Below are positions 20,631 through 31,058 of a DNA stretch of 61,583 bases, in pieces. The notes beneath the pieces were generated by a model that was given only the letters and a program-made list of their open reading frames with translations, ran no database searches and was not told the DNA's origin. Both the position numbers and the translations under genes were made by a program. Within the stretch, counting starts at the first letter, position 1. Each line of letters opens with the position of its first letter. The DNA comes from Streptomyces sp. XY006 (lineage in GTDB: Bacteria; Actinomycetota; Actinomycetes; Streptomycetales; Streptomycetaceae), in the NCBI RefSeq assembly GCF_002237655.1, contig NZ_NOKT01000042.1, positions 1-61,583 on the forward strand. Reading direction: 5' to 3'.

Positions 20631-23210
20631 TCAGTCTCGCGCCACCCTCAGTCCGCCGCCCTCTCCCATCACGGCCAGCGCGCCGCCCCGGTCCGTCCGC
20701 AGCACCGCCGCGCCTCCGGCACGCAGCGCCGCGAGCGTGCCCGGCGCCGGATGCCCGTACGGGTTGTCCTCACCGCAGCTGATGAGGGCCAGCCGCGGAG
20801 CCGCCCGGTGTATGAGCCCCGGGTCCTGGTAGGCCGAGCCGTGGTGCGCGACCTTCAGCACGTCCACGTCCCGCAGCGCCTCGGCGTCCGGCGATCTCGC
20901 CAGCGCCCGCTGGGCCGGGGGTTCGAGGTCCCCGAGGAGCAGCAGGCGCAGTCCGCCCGAGCGGACCAGCAGGGCGACACTGGCGTCGTTCGGGCCCTCC
21001 GGCACCGGGTGCGTCGGCAGCACCCCGGGGGGAGCGCCGGGTGGCGGGATCGGCGGCGGCCACACCACCTGCCAGGACAGCTCCCCCGCCCGCCGCTCCT
21101 CACCGGCCGCCGCCCGGGTCACGGGAACCCGCCGGGCCGCCGCCAGCCGCCGCACGAACGCGGCCTGGTCGGGGGGCTCTTCCAGGCCCGTCGTCTCGAT
21201 CGCGCCCACCGCCCGTCCGCGCAGCACACCCGGCAGGCCGGCGACGTGGTCGGCGTGGAAGTGGGTGAGGACGACCAGCGGGATCCTGGTGATGCCGAGT
21301 GAGCGCAGGCAGTGGTCGACGCGCTGCGGATCGGGGCCCGCGTCGACCACCACCCCGGCGCCCTCGCCCGCCGCGAGCACCAGGGCGTCCCCCTGCCCCA
21401 CGTCACACATCACCAGCCGCCAGCCCGGCGGGGGCCAGCCCGTGATCGTCCGGGTCAGCGGCGGCGGCTGCACCACGGCCAGCAGGAGCAGCACCCCGCA
21501 GGCCCCGCACCACCAGGGATGCCGAAGCAGCCGCCGGCCCAGAAGCACCACGAGCAGCGTCACGGCGCCGAGCAGTGCCGCGCCCGTCCAGCTGCCGGGC
21601 CAGTCCACGCCCGCGCCGGGCAGCGCCGCCCCGGTCCGGGCGACCCCCGCGATCCACTCCGCCGGCCACTGGGCGCACCACGCCAGGGCCTCGGCCACGG
21701 GCATCGCCGACGGGGCCGTGGCCAGCGCGGCGAAGCCCAGCACCGTCGCCGGCGCGACCGCGGCCTCCACGAGCAGGTTGCACGGCACCGCCACCAGGCT
21801 CACCCGCGCCGACAGCACGGCGACGACGGGCGCACACAGCGCCTGCGCGGCGGCAGCGGCACCCAGCGCCTCGGCGAGCCGGGGCGGCACCCCACGCCGT
21901 CGCAGCCCGGCGCTCCATCGCGGCGCGAGCGTCAGCAGGGCGCCGGTGGCCACGACGGAGAGCAGGAAACCGTAACTGCGCGCCAGCCGCGGGTCGTAGA
22001 GCACCAGCAGCAGGACCGCCGTCGCCAGCGCCGGGATCATCGACCTGCGGCGGCCGGTCGCGAGAGCCAGCAGCGCGACGGCCCCGCAGGCCGCGGCCCG
22101 CACCACGCTCGGATCCGGCCGGCACACCACGACGAACCCGAGCGAGAGCGCGCCCCCGAGCACCGCGGTGCCGCGCAGCGAGATGCCGAGGCGGGGCGCG
22201 AGGCCGCGCCGCTCGGCCTGCTGGGCCAGACCGGGCGGACCGAGCAGCAGGGCGAGCAGGATCGTGAAGTTCGCCCCGGACACGGCCAGCGTGTGGGTGA
22301 GGTCGGTCTCCTTGAAGGCCTCCTCCAGCTCCGGTGTGATCCGCGAGGTGTCCCCGACGACCAGCCCCGGCAACAACGCCCGGGCGTCCGCCGGCAGCCC
22401 GTCGGTCGCCTCCCGCAGCCCGGCGCGCAGCCGCCCGGCGAGCCGCTGCGCCCCGGAGGGCTCGCCCACCACCTCCGGTCCGGCCTCGCCCCGCACCCGC
22501 AGCACGGCCGCCACCCGGTCACCGCCCGCCATCGCCGGTGCCGCCCGCGCGTTCACGCGCAGCCGTGTCGAGGGCAGCAGCCCGAGCCATGCCGACGGCA
22601 CCGACCCACCGGCGACCGTCCGCCCGGCCCGATCACCCCGCCCGGCCGGTCCCACGTCGACGATCAACAACACCGGCGTCCGCGTCACCGTCGCCGTCCC
22701 CGTTGCCGTCGCCGTCGCCGTCGCCGTCGAGGCGGCTCCCGCGCGGTGGACGCGCCGCACCTCGGCGTCGATCAGCACGGCGGCCGGAGCCAGACGATCG
22801 CCCTGAACGCGGGGACGGGTGAGCCGGGGGTCGGAGGTGAGCTCGACCTCGGCGGTCACCGTCGCGTACTCCCTGGCCAGCCCGGGCACAGGGCCCCGCC
22901 GCAGATCAGCCGCGTGCAGCCCGGCCGAGGCGGCGGCCGCCGCGACGCACAGCAGGACGGCGGCGGCCGACACCCGTGGCCATGACGCCGAGCCGCGCCG
23001 CCGAGTCAGAGCCAGGAGGGCGACGGCGAGGAGGCAGGCGATCACGATGCCCACGGCCCAGCCCGCCGACACCCCCGGTACCAGTGCCGCCGTGCCCCAG
23101 GCCGCGAGGGCCGGTGGGACGAGCCGCAGATCGGTGGGCCCCTCCTGCCGCGGCCGGGCGAGACCGAGCCGCGTGCCGGAAGCAACGTGCACGGCCGACC
23201 GTTCGCTCAT
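20631..23210 (-). CDS. comEC: ComEC/Rec2-family membrane protein
   Basis: Polytopic protein of 859 residues: N-terminal helices and a DUF4131-type region, a Competence domain with many membrane segments (about 290-570), and a C-terminal metallo-beta-lactamase domain with VLTHFHADHVAG and LKVAHHGSAYQDPG. In naturally competent bacteria this family makes the channel that takes up single-stranded DNA. The ATG overlaps the comEA stop by four bases (ATGA). Streptomyces are not known to be naturally transformable and no pilus genes are in view, so the physiological role is open. Confidence 0.93.
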   Translation of the reverse strand: MSERSAVHVASGTRLGLARPRQEGPTDLRLVPPALAAWGTAALVPGVSAGWAVGIVIACLLAVALLALTRRRGSASWPRVSAAAVLLCVAAAAASAGLHAADLRRGPVPGLAREYATVTAEVELTSDPRLTRPRVQGDRLAPAAVLIDAEVRRVHRAGAASTATATATATGTATVTRTPVLLIVDVGPAGRGDRAGRTVAGGSVPSAWLGLLPSTRLRVNARAAPAMAGGDRVAAVLRVRGEAGPEVVGEPSGAQRLAGRLRAGLREATDGLPADARALLPGLVVGDTSRITPELEEAFKETDLTHTLAVSGANFTILLALLLGPPGLAQQAERRGLAPRLGISLRGTAVLGGALSLGFVVVCRPDPSVVRAAACGAVALLALATGRRRSMIPALATAVLLLVLYDPRLARSYGFLLSVVATGALLTLAPRWSAGLRRRGVPPRLAEALGAAAAAQALCAPVVAVLSARVSLVAVPCNLLVEAAVAPATVLGFAALATAPSAMPVAEALAWCAQWPAEWIAGVARTGAALPGAGVDWPGSWTGAALLGAVTLLVVLLGRRLLRHPWWCGACGVLLLLAVVQPPPLTRTITGWPPPGWRLVMCDVGQGDALVLAAGEGAGVVVDAGPDPQRVDHCLRSLGITRIPLVVLTHFHADHVAGLPGVLRGRAVGAIETTGLEEPPDQAAFVRRLAAARRVPVTRAAAGEERRAGELSWQVVWPPPIPPPGAPPGVLPTHPVPEGPNDASVALLVRSGGLRLLLLGDLEPPAQRALARSPDAEALRDVDVLKVAHHGSAYQDPGLIHRAAPRLALISCGEDNPYGHPAPGTLAALRAGGAAVLRTDRGGALAVMGEGGGLRVARD

Positions 23211-24457
23211 GGCCGTACCAGGTTCCGCAGGTCGGCGAAGCGGCGGTCGCCGATGCCGTTCACCTCGCGCAGCTCGTCCACGGAACGGAATCCGCCGTGC
23301 TGCGTGCGGTAGTCGACGATGTGCTGCGCCAGCACGGGACCGACACCGGGCAGCGTGTCGAGCTGGTCGAGGGTGGCCGTGTTGAGTGAGACCGGAGCCC
23401 CTGCCATTGCCCCACCCGACGCCCCTCCCACCCCTCCCACGGAGCCCGTCGACCTCGCACTCCCCGCTCCTGCCCCTGCTCCCGCACCCGCTCCCACCCC
23501 CGCGAAGGGAGCCGCACCGCCGACGATCACCTGCTCCCCGTCCACGAGGAACCGCGCGCGGTTGAGGCCGTCGGTGTCCGTGCCGGGCTCCACCCCACCC
23601 GCCGCCTTCAGCGCGTCCGCCACCCGCGAGCCGGCAGGCAGTCGATGGATCCCGGGATCACGGACCTTGCCGCTGACGTCCACGACGATCTCGGCGCCTC
23701 CGGAAGCTCCAGCCGCCCCCGCCGCCCCAGCCGTCCCGACCGCCCCCGCCGCTCCGGCCGCACCCGCCGCACCGCCGGCCTTCGCCGACCCGGCCACCGC
23801 CGCTCCCGGCCCCGCCTCGGCCCGACCGCCCTGCCCCGGCTCCTCCCCGTACTGTGCCGCCGCACGCACCACCTCGGGCGGCCGCACGGACTGGGTCCGG
23901 CCCGCCCAGAAGTGCTGCACGGCGAAGGCCGCGGCCACGACGAGCACCACCGTCAGGGCGACCACACTCCGCCGCTCCAGCCCGCACCTCGTCTGCAACC
24001 ACAGCGGCATACGCTCCCGAAGGGCGAGCCCGGCCCGCTCCCGCCAGTCCCCCTGCCCAGGCAGCCCCTGTCCAGACGAGCCCTCCCCAGGCGCAACCTG
24101 CCCGTGCAGCCCCTCCCCCAGCAGGTCCTCCCCAGGCAGCCCCCGCCCACGCGGATCCTCCCCAGCCCGCGCCTCCCCAGGCGGCCCCTGCCCCGACTCC
24201 CGCCGCTCCCCGGCCCGTTCGCCTTCCCATTCCCCCGCCGGTGCCCCCATATCGGCCCGCCTCAGCGGCTCGGCGTGTTCCCCGAACAACGCCTCTGCCC
24301 GACGGCGGAGCTCCTCCGCGGACGGGTGACGGTGCCGGGCGGTCCGGCCACGTGCCACAGACCGGGGCCGGCGGTGACGGACGCGCCCGTCGGACGCGGG
24401 GCCACGGCCCGGTCCACTGGTCGCGGTCGCTGTGCGTGAACGTGATCGAAGTGCCAT
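23207..24457 (-). CDS. comEA: ComEA-family helix-hairpin-helix DNA-binding protein
   Basis: Putative membrane-anchored DNA receptor. Order: Arg-rich start, a low-complexity region made of pentapeptide repeats (coded by 24053-24202), one membrane helix (SVVALTVVLVVAAAFAV), an Ala/Gly-rich spacer, a SLBB domain (IVVDVSGKVRDPGIHRLPAG) and two C-terminal helix-hairpin-helix motifs (LNTATLDQLDTLPGVGPVLA, VNGIGDRRFADL). The ATG at 24457 (MALRSRSR) is chosen; an ATG at 24475 is equally possible. Operon with comEC and the acetyltransferase gene. The cytoplasmic repeats are unusual for the family and look like an expanded coding minisatellite. Confidence 0.88.
   Translation of the reverse strand: MALRSRSRTATATSGPGRGPASDGRVRHRRPRSVARGRTARHRHPSAEELRRRAEALFGEHAEPLRRADMGAPAGEWEGERAGERRESGQGPPGEARAGEDPRGRGLPGEDLLGEGLHGQVAPGEGSSGQGLPGQGDWRERAGLALRERMPLWLQTRCGLERRSVVALTVVLVVAAAFAVQHFWAGRTQSVRPPEVVRAAAQYGEEPGQGGRAEAGPGAAVAGSAKAGGAAGAAGAAGAVGTAGAAGAAGASGGAEIVVDVSGKVRDPGIHRLPAGSRVADALKAAGGVEPGTDTDGLNRARFLVDGEQVIVGGAAPFAGVGAGAGAGAGAGSARSTGSVGGVGGASGGAMAGAPVSLNTATLDQLDTLPGVGPVLAQHIVDYRTQHGGFRSVDELREVNGIGDRRFADLRNLVRP
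24053..24202 (-). repeat. In-frame 15-bp repeats inside comEA
   Basis: Ten degenerate 15-bp units such as CTCCCCAGGCAGCCC encode pentapeptides of the form L-P-G-Q/E-G. Length is a multiple of three, so unit gain or loss keeps the frame. Confidence 0.85.
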
Positions 24458-24560
24458 GCGCCGAGGATCGGACATCCCGGCCCACCCGCGATGATCATGG
24501 CCAATTCCCGGGGACAACCGCCCGCTTGTGGACAACCCCGCCACTCACACGAGTGAGACG

Positions 24561-24640
24561 AGCCCCACCCCACCCCAGCCCACCACAGACCCCAGCCCAC
24601 CACAGACCCCAGCCCACCTCAGACCCCGGCCCACCCCACC
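24561..24640 (-). repeat. 17-bp G-rich repeats between degV and comEA
   Basis: Three units of CCCAGCCCACCACAGAC (24574-24624, the third with one change) plus a partial fourth. The minus strand, the sense strand of both flanking genes, reads as regularly spaced GGG and GGGG runs with G-quadruplex potential. The array starts just after the degV stop. Confidence 0.85.
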
Positions 24641-24648
24641 GCAAACGT

Positions 24649-25494
24649 TCACCGAGGCGAAACCACAACCCCCAGCAACCCCGGCCCCGTGTGCGCCCCG
24701 ATCACCGCCCCGACCTCACTGACATGCAGATCGGCCAGCCCGGACAACCGCCCCCGCAGCCGGTCGGCGAGGGCCGACGCCCGGTCCGGGGCGGCGAGAT
24801 GGTGGACGGCGACATCGACCTGCGCACCGCCGGCCCGGTCGGCGGCGATCTCCTCCAGCCGGGCGATCGCCTTCGACGCGGTCCGCACCTTCTCCAGCGG
24901 TTCGATGCGGCCGTCGGCCAGCTGCAGCAGCGGCTTCACCGCGAGCGCGGAGCCCAACAGGGCCTGGGCGGCGCCGATCCGGCCGCCGCGGCGCAGATAG
25001 TCGAGGGTGTCCACGTAGAAGTAGGCGGATGTGCCCGCGGCCCGCTTCTCCGCCGCGGTGACGGCCTCGTCCACCGTGCCGCCCGCCTCGGCGGTCTCCG
25101 CCGCGGCAAGCGCGCAGAAACCGAGAGCCATCGCGATCATGCCCGTGTCCACGACCCGCACCGGCACGGGCGCCTGCCGGGCGGCGACCACGGCCGCGTC
25201 GTACGTGCCGGAGAGCTCGGCGGAGAGATGGAGGGAGACGATGCCGGTGGCGCCGGACTCGGCCACCCTGCGATAGGTCTCCTCGAAGACCGCGGGGGCG
25301 GGCCGCGAGGTCGTCACCGGCCGGCGCTTCTGCAAAGCCTGGGCGAGGGCGCGCGTGGAGATCTCCGTGCCCTCCTGAAGCGCCCGGTCGCCGAGCACCA
25401 CCGTCAGCGGGACCGCCGAGATGCCATGGCGCTCCATCGTCCGGGCCGGCAGGTAGGCCGTTGAATCGGTGACGATCGCGACATGGCGGGACAT
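24649..25494 (-). CDS. DegV family fatty acid-binding protein
   Basis: DegV/FakB-type lipid-binding protein of 281 residues. Family marks: VAIVTDSTAYLP at the start, TSRPAP, the fatty-acid-contacting LHLSAELSGTY and the YLRRGGRI motif. In firmicutes FakB partners the kinase FakA to phosphorylate host-derived fatty acids; no FakA gene is visible here, so the partner is unknown. The gene appears nearly leaderless: TAACCT and seven bases precede the ATG and there is no ribosome-binding sequence. A G-rich repeat array follows its stop. Confidence 0.93.
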   Translation of the reverse strand: MSRHVAIVTDSTAYLPARTMERHGISAVPLTVVLGDRALQEGTEISTRALAQALQKRRPVTTSRPAPAVFEETYRRVAESGATGIVSLHLSAELSGTYDAAVVAARQAPVPVRVVDTGMIAMALGFCALAAAETAEAGGTVDEAVTAAEKRAAGTSAYFYVDTLDYLRRGGRIGAAQALLGSALAVKPLLQLADGRIEPLEKVRTASKAIARLEEIAADRAGGAQVDVAVHHLAAPDRASALADRLRGRLSGLADLHVSEVGAVIGAHTGPGLLGVVVSPR

Positions 25495-25501
25495 GAGCTG
25501 G

Positions 25502-25507
25502 AGGTTA
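25502..25507 (-). promoter_or_regulatory. -10 box, near-leaderless promoter of degV
   Basis: TAACCT on the minus strand, seven bases before the ATG at 25494. Confidence 0.45.
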
Positions 25508-25566
25508 CCTGCCGTAGTGCCCGTGTGGCAGCCCGGGCCCCGCGCCCTGCCGCACGCGTGGCCGGA

Positions 25567-26313
25567 TCAAGTGGTGCTCTCGGGGCGGGGCTTCTTCTGC
25601 CAGGGGTAGGTGGGACGGGCTGCCGGCGGGGTGATGGCCGGCCGCTCCGGCTCCTGCGCCGGGCTCGACCGCGGGGTCTCCGGCCAGGTCTGCCCGGCCG
25701 TGGTGGCGTCCGCGGCGGGTGCCTCGGGCCACGGCTTCGAGGCGGGCGCCGAGGCGGACGGGGAGTCCGAGGTCGTCCAGTGCCGCAGGGCGCCGGCCTC
25801 CACGTCGATCTGCGCGCTCAGCGTGTCCAGGTCGTCGTCGGCGAAACGGCGGGCGCGGTCGCGGGCGGCCCAGCGCAGCGCGTCGGCGGACTGGATGATG
25901 CGCTCGGTGCGCTCGCGCAGGTCGGGCAGCCGCTCGGTGAGAGCACCGCGGTTCGGCTCGGACTCCAGGCGCTTCAGCTCGTCGTCCAGCTCGTGGCCGT
26001 GCGCGCTGAGCCGCTCGAAGAGGCCCACGGACTCCTTCATGGAGGCGTCCTCGGCGGCGGCCGCCTGCAGCGCGTCCTGCGTGGCGCGCATCGAGGTGCG
26101 CAGCCTCAGCCGCAGCTGGGCGAGTTCACCCGCGGCGCCGGGCTGGGCGAAGGACTTGGCCCGCAGGGTGTGGTCCTCGACCGTGCGCCGCGCCTGGGTG
26201 ATGCCGCGGTCCACACCGCGCTTGGCCGCGCCGACCACCTTGACGGTCGCGTAGGCGCCGAGCACCACGAAGAGCACGACGAGCAGAGCGAATACTGCGA
26301 TCACTGCTTCCAC
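25567..26313 (-). CDS. Membrane-anchored coiled-coil hypothetical protein
   Basis: Protein of 248 residues with one N-terminal membrane helix (VIAVFALLVVLFVVLGAYATV), then a long charged helical region (residues about 30-180) rich in Arg/Glu/Leu heptads, and a Pro/Ser/Ala-rich tail ending PTYPWQKKPRPESTT. The GTG at 26313 follows GGAGGAG; this start removes 19 non-membrane residues that precede it in frame. Function unknown; the layout suggests an inner-membrane scaffold with the coiled coil in the cytoplasm. Single gene between leuS and degV. Confidence 0.8.
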   Translation of the reverse strand: MEAVIAVFALLVVLFVVLGAYATVKVVGAAKRGVDRGITQARRTVEDHTLRAKSFAQPGAAGELAQLRLRLRTSMRATQDALQAAAAEDASMKESVGLFERLSAHGHELDDELKRLESEPNRGALTERLPDLRERTERIIQSADALRWAARDRARRFADDDLDTLSAQIDVEAGALRHWTTSDSPSASAPASKPWPEAPAADATTAGQTWPETPRSSPAQEPERPAITPPAARPTYPWQKKPRPESTT

Positions 26314-26413
26314 CGGCTCCTCCTCAGGGCGTCCGAACCCACCTCGTGTCGCTCTCCACGGTAAACGCAACAGGCAGGCCCGGAGTTCCAGAAAAACCCC
26401 GAACCTGCCCGTA

Positions 26414-26438
26414 GGGGACCACCCCGAGAGTGGTCCCC
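26414..26438 (-). terminator. Terminator of leuS
   Basis: Perfect 9-bp stem GGGGACCAC / GTGGTCCCC with a seven-base loop, 14 bp past the leuS stop. Confidence 0.8.
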
Positions 26439-26451
26439 CGGTGCCTCGCGG

Positions 26452-29325
<2,874 letters not shown>

Positions 29326-29384
29326 GATCCTCAAAGCTCCATCGATCGTCTCTGCCTGCGGCTGTGTCGTCGAGAAACGAAAAA

Positions 29385-29404
29385 TCCCCTCGCACAGGAG
29401 GGGA
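29385..29404 (-). terminator. Attenuator terminator upstream of leuS
   Basis: On the minus strand, a 7-bp stem TCCCCTC / GAGGGGA with a six-base loop followed directly by UUUUU (29380-29384). This is the most canonical intrinsic terminator in the window, and it sits 55 bp before the leuS start, where only a conditional terminator makes sense. Confidence 0.85.
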
Positions 29405-29417
29405 CGCCGCGCCGATT

Positions 29418-29445
29418 CCGGCCACTCGACTCGTCCGGTGGCCGG
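29418..29445 (-). promoter_or_regulatory. Leader hairpin of the leuS attenuator
   Basis: 8-bp stem CCGGCCAC / GTGGCCGG with a 12-base loop between the leader peptide and the terminator. The flanking segments 29455-29461 (inside the leader ORF) and 29406-29412 (beside the terminator) are complementary over seven bases (GCCGCGC / GCGCGGC), giving a ribosome-sensitive alternative fold. Confidence 0.6.
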
Positions 29446-29451
29446 GACTGA

Positions 29452-29490
29452 TCAGCGCGGCCCGCTAAGCAGAAGGCGTACGGCACGCAT
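29452..29490 (-). CDS. leuS leader peptide (MRAVRLLLSGPR)
   Basis: Twelve-codon ORF ending in TGA 126 bp upstream of leuS. It contains three consecutive Leu codons, CTT CTG CTT; CTT is rare in DNA of this composition, which would make the ribosome sensitive to Leu-tRNA supply. A TACCCT -10 box lies exactly six bases before the ATG, so the leader mRNA is leaderless and translation begins at +1. It is followed by a hairpin and a U-tailed terminator, the arrangement of ribosome-mediated attenuation. Too short for normal gene finders. Confidence 0.8.
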   Translation of the reverse strand: MRAVRLLLSGPR

Positions 29491-29496
29491 GGCGTT

Positions 29497-29502
29497 AGGG
29501 TA
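29497..29502 (-). promoter_or_regulatory. -10 box of the leuS leader transcript
   Basis: TACCCT on the minus strand, six bases before the leader-peptide ATG. No clear -35 box. Confidence 0.5.
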
Positions 29503-29739
29503 CCGCAGGCCCCCAGCGCGCCGCGACGCGCTTCGGACGGGCCCTCGACGCTCGATCCCACACTCGAAAAGCTGAACCAAGGTCAAGGGTTACTTCGCGT
29601 AACAGTAGCTAAGGGACATCGCAACAAGCGCATTGTCCTTTGATAACAACGCAATAACTCAAACCTCGTACCCATCGGTATGGCTCCGCTTAGAGTGCGG
29701 CAGCGGGACCGCTTTCCCGAACCGCTCGGAGTTGCCCCC
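29503..29739. other. AT-richer intergenic region between divergent leuS and redox operon
   Basis: Unusually AT-rich for this genome. Holds an inverted repeat GTTAC-N5-GTAAC (29589-29603), an imperfect repeat AAGGGACAT / ATTGTCCTTT around 29610-29641, and a TAGAGT -10 candidate at 29691-29696 facing the redox operon. No other gene seen. Confidence 0.6.
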
Positions 29740-29805
29740 ATGAACCCTCATCGCAGTACCCCCTCACTCCCCCCGGTCGCCGGGATGTGGGGTGGCAGGT
29801 CGTGA
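29740..29805 (+). CDS. Possible upstream ORF coupled to the redox operon (21 aa)
   Basis: ATG with a GGAG about nine bases upstream, encoding MNPHRSTPSLPPVAGMWGGR plus one Ser. Its TGA overlaps the proposed GTG start of the next gene (GTGA), the standard geometry for translational coupling. The peptide itself has no recognisable features and may be translated only to deliver ribosomes. Confidence 0.45.
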   Translation: MNPHRSTPSLPPVAGMWGGRS

Positions 29806-31058
29806 ACCCCAACGACTCCACGGCAGACGACTCCTTCGCCGAGTTCCTCAACTTCGGCGCGGGCGTGCTGTCCCTCGTGTGCCTGACCTGCTCGGTGATC
29901 TGGGGTCTGGTCGCCCAGGACCGGATCCTGCTCGACGCGCGCCGGCGCATCCTGGCGCAGGCCGTGCACCGGACCACGGCCGTCGCCTCGATCGCCTTCC
30001 TCCTGGTGCACATCGGCGTGAAGCTGGCGCTGTCCCACACGTCGTGGATCGCCGCGGTGATCCCCTTCGGGCTGTTCCTCACCGACGAGGAGATCGTCGC
30101 GGGCAGGTCGTTCCTGATCGGCCTGGGCACCCTGGCAGGCATGCTCATGATCTTCGTGGGCGTCACCGGCGTGCTGCGCAACCGCTTCGCCTCCCCCGCG
30201 CCGGTCGCCGCCCGCTGGCGCGCCATGCACATGCTGGCCTACCCGGCCTGGTGCGCCGCCCTCGTGCACGGCCTCTACGCGGGTCGCGCGGCCAAGCCGA
30301 TCTTCGTCATCCTGTACTGCCTCTCCCTGCTCGGCGTGGCCGCGGCCCTCGCCCTGCGCGCCGCTCCGCGCCCGGTCAAGCGCAAGGTCGCCGACAAGGT
30401 CGCCGCGTTCATCGGCCCCGGCGAGGGCCAGAGCCGCCGTGACCTGGAGGAGAGCCGGGCCCGGGCCGGCTCCGCGCTGCCCGGCTACGAGGGCCGCAAG
30501 GGCCGCGCGGGAGCGGCGGCGACCGCGTCCGCCCCGCGGTACGAGCCGGCCGAGCGCCCCTCGCCCCAGGAGTCCGCGAACGGCTTCGCCGCGGCCTACC
30601 GGGCCGTCTCGGGCCCGCCGCGCGACCAGGCCTACGCGCCGGGGCCGACCACCAGCATGGAACTGCCGCTGGACCTGCAGCCGACCGAGACCATCCCCAC
30701 CGTGGACGGCCCCTCCAGCACCTCCGGCAGCTGGCCGATCCCGTCCCCGCCCCCGGTCGGCGAGGCCCCGCCGTCGGCCTACGACCCGCTCCAGGACACG
30801 GGCTTCAACATCCCGCCCTACGACCCCCTGCGGGACACGGGACAAAGCATCCCGGCCTATGGCAATCCAGGCGCCTCCGGGTACGGATCGAGTGATGTGT
30901 ACGACACGGGTGAGACGAATGCCGTCCAGGACACGTACTACCCGAACGACACGTACAACAGCGGTCCCGCCACTGAAACACTGCCCGGTGCGTCCTACGA
31001 CTTCGACGCACCGGGATCGGGCGAACCTTGGAACACGCCTTCCGGAGGCTTTAAGTGA
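29802..31058 (+). CDS. Six-helix membrane protein with NOX/ferric-reductase-type heme-ligand spacing
   Basis: Membrane protein of 418 residues from the GTG at 29802 (a GTG at 29787 would add five). About six helices occupy residues 15-190. Two helices carry paired histidines: His56 and His70 (13 residues between) and His143 and His156 (12 between). This is the spacing that holds two stacked b-type hemes in NADPH oxidases and ferric reductases; the match is seen in sequence, heme binding is inferred. There is no flavin domain of its own. A Pro/Gly/Tyr-rich tail of over 200 residues follows, with a repeated DPLxDTG motif. The stop overlaps the NuoF-like gene (GTGA), so both are made together. 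Confidence 0.82.
   Translation: MNPNDSTADDSFAEFLNFGAGVLSLVCLTCSVIWGLVAQDRILLDARRRILAQAVHRTTAVASIAFLLVHIGVKLALSHTSWIAAVIPFGLFLTDEEIVAGRSFLIGLGTLAGMLMIFVGVTGVLRNRFASPAPVAARWRAMHMLAYPAWCAALVHGLYAGRAAKPIFVILYCLSLLGVAAALALRAAPRPVKRKVADKVAAFIGPGEGQSRRDLEESRARAGSALPGYEGRKGRAGAAATASAPRYEPAERPSPQESANGFAAAYRAVSGPPRDQAYAPGPTTSMELPLDLQPTETIPTVDGPSSTSGSWPIPSPPPVGEAPPSAYDPLQDTGFNIPPYDPLRDTGQSIPAYGNPGASGYGSSDVYDTGETNAVQDTYYPNDTYNSGPATETLPGASYDFDAPGSGEPWNTPSGGFK

Noticed and set aside
20631..24457. Evidence of natural competence
   Set aside because: ComEA and ComEC are widespread in Streptomyces without demonstrated transformation, and no pilus or processing genes are in view.
29495..29508. T-box-like AGGGTACCGCAGG near leuS
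   Set aside because: It is on the plus strand, opposite to leuS transcription, incomplete, and overlaps the reverse -10 box; the leader peptide and terminator explain regulation better.
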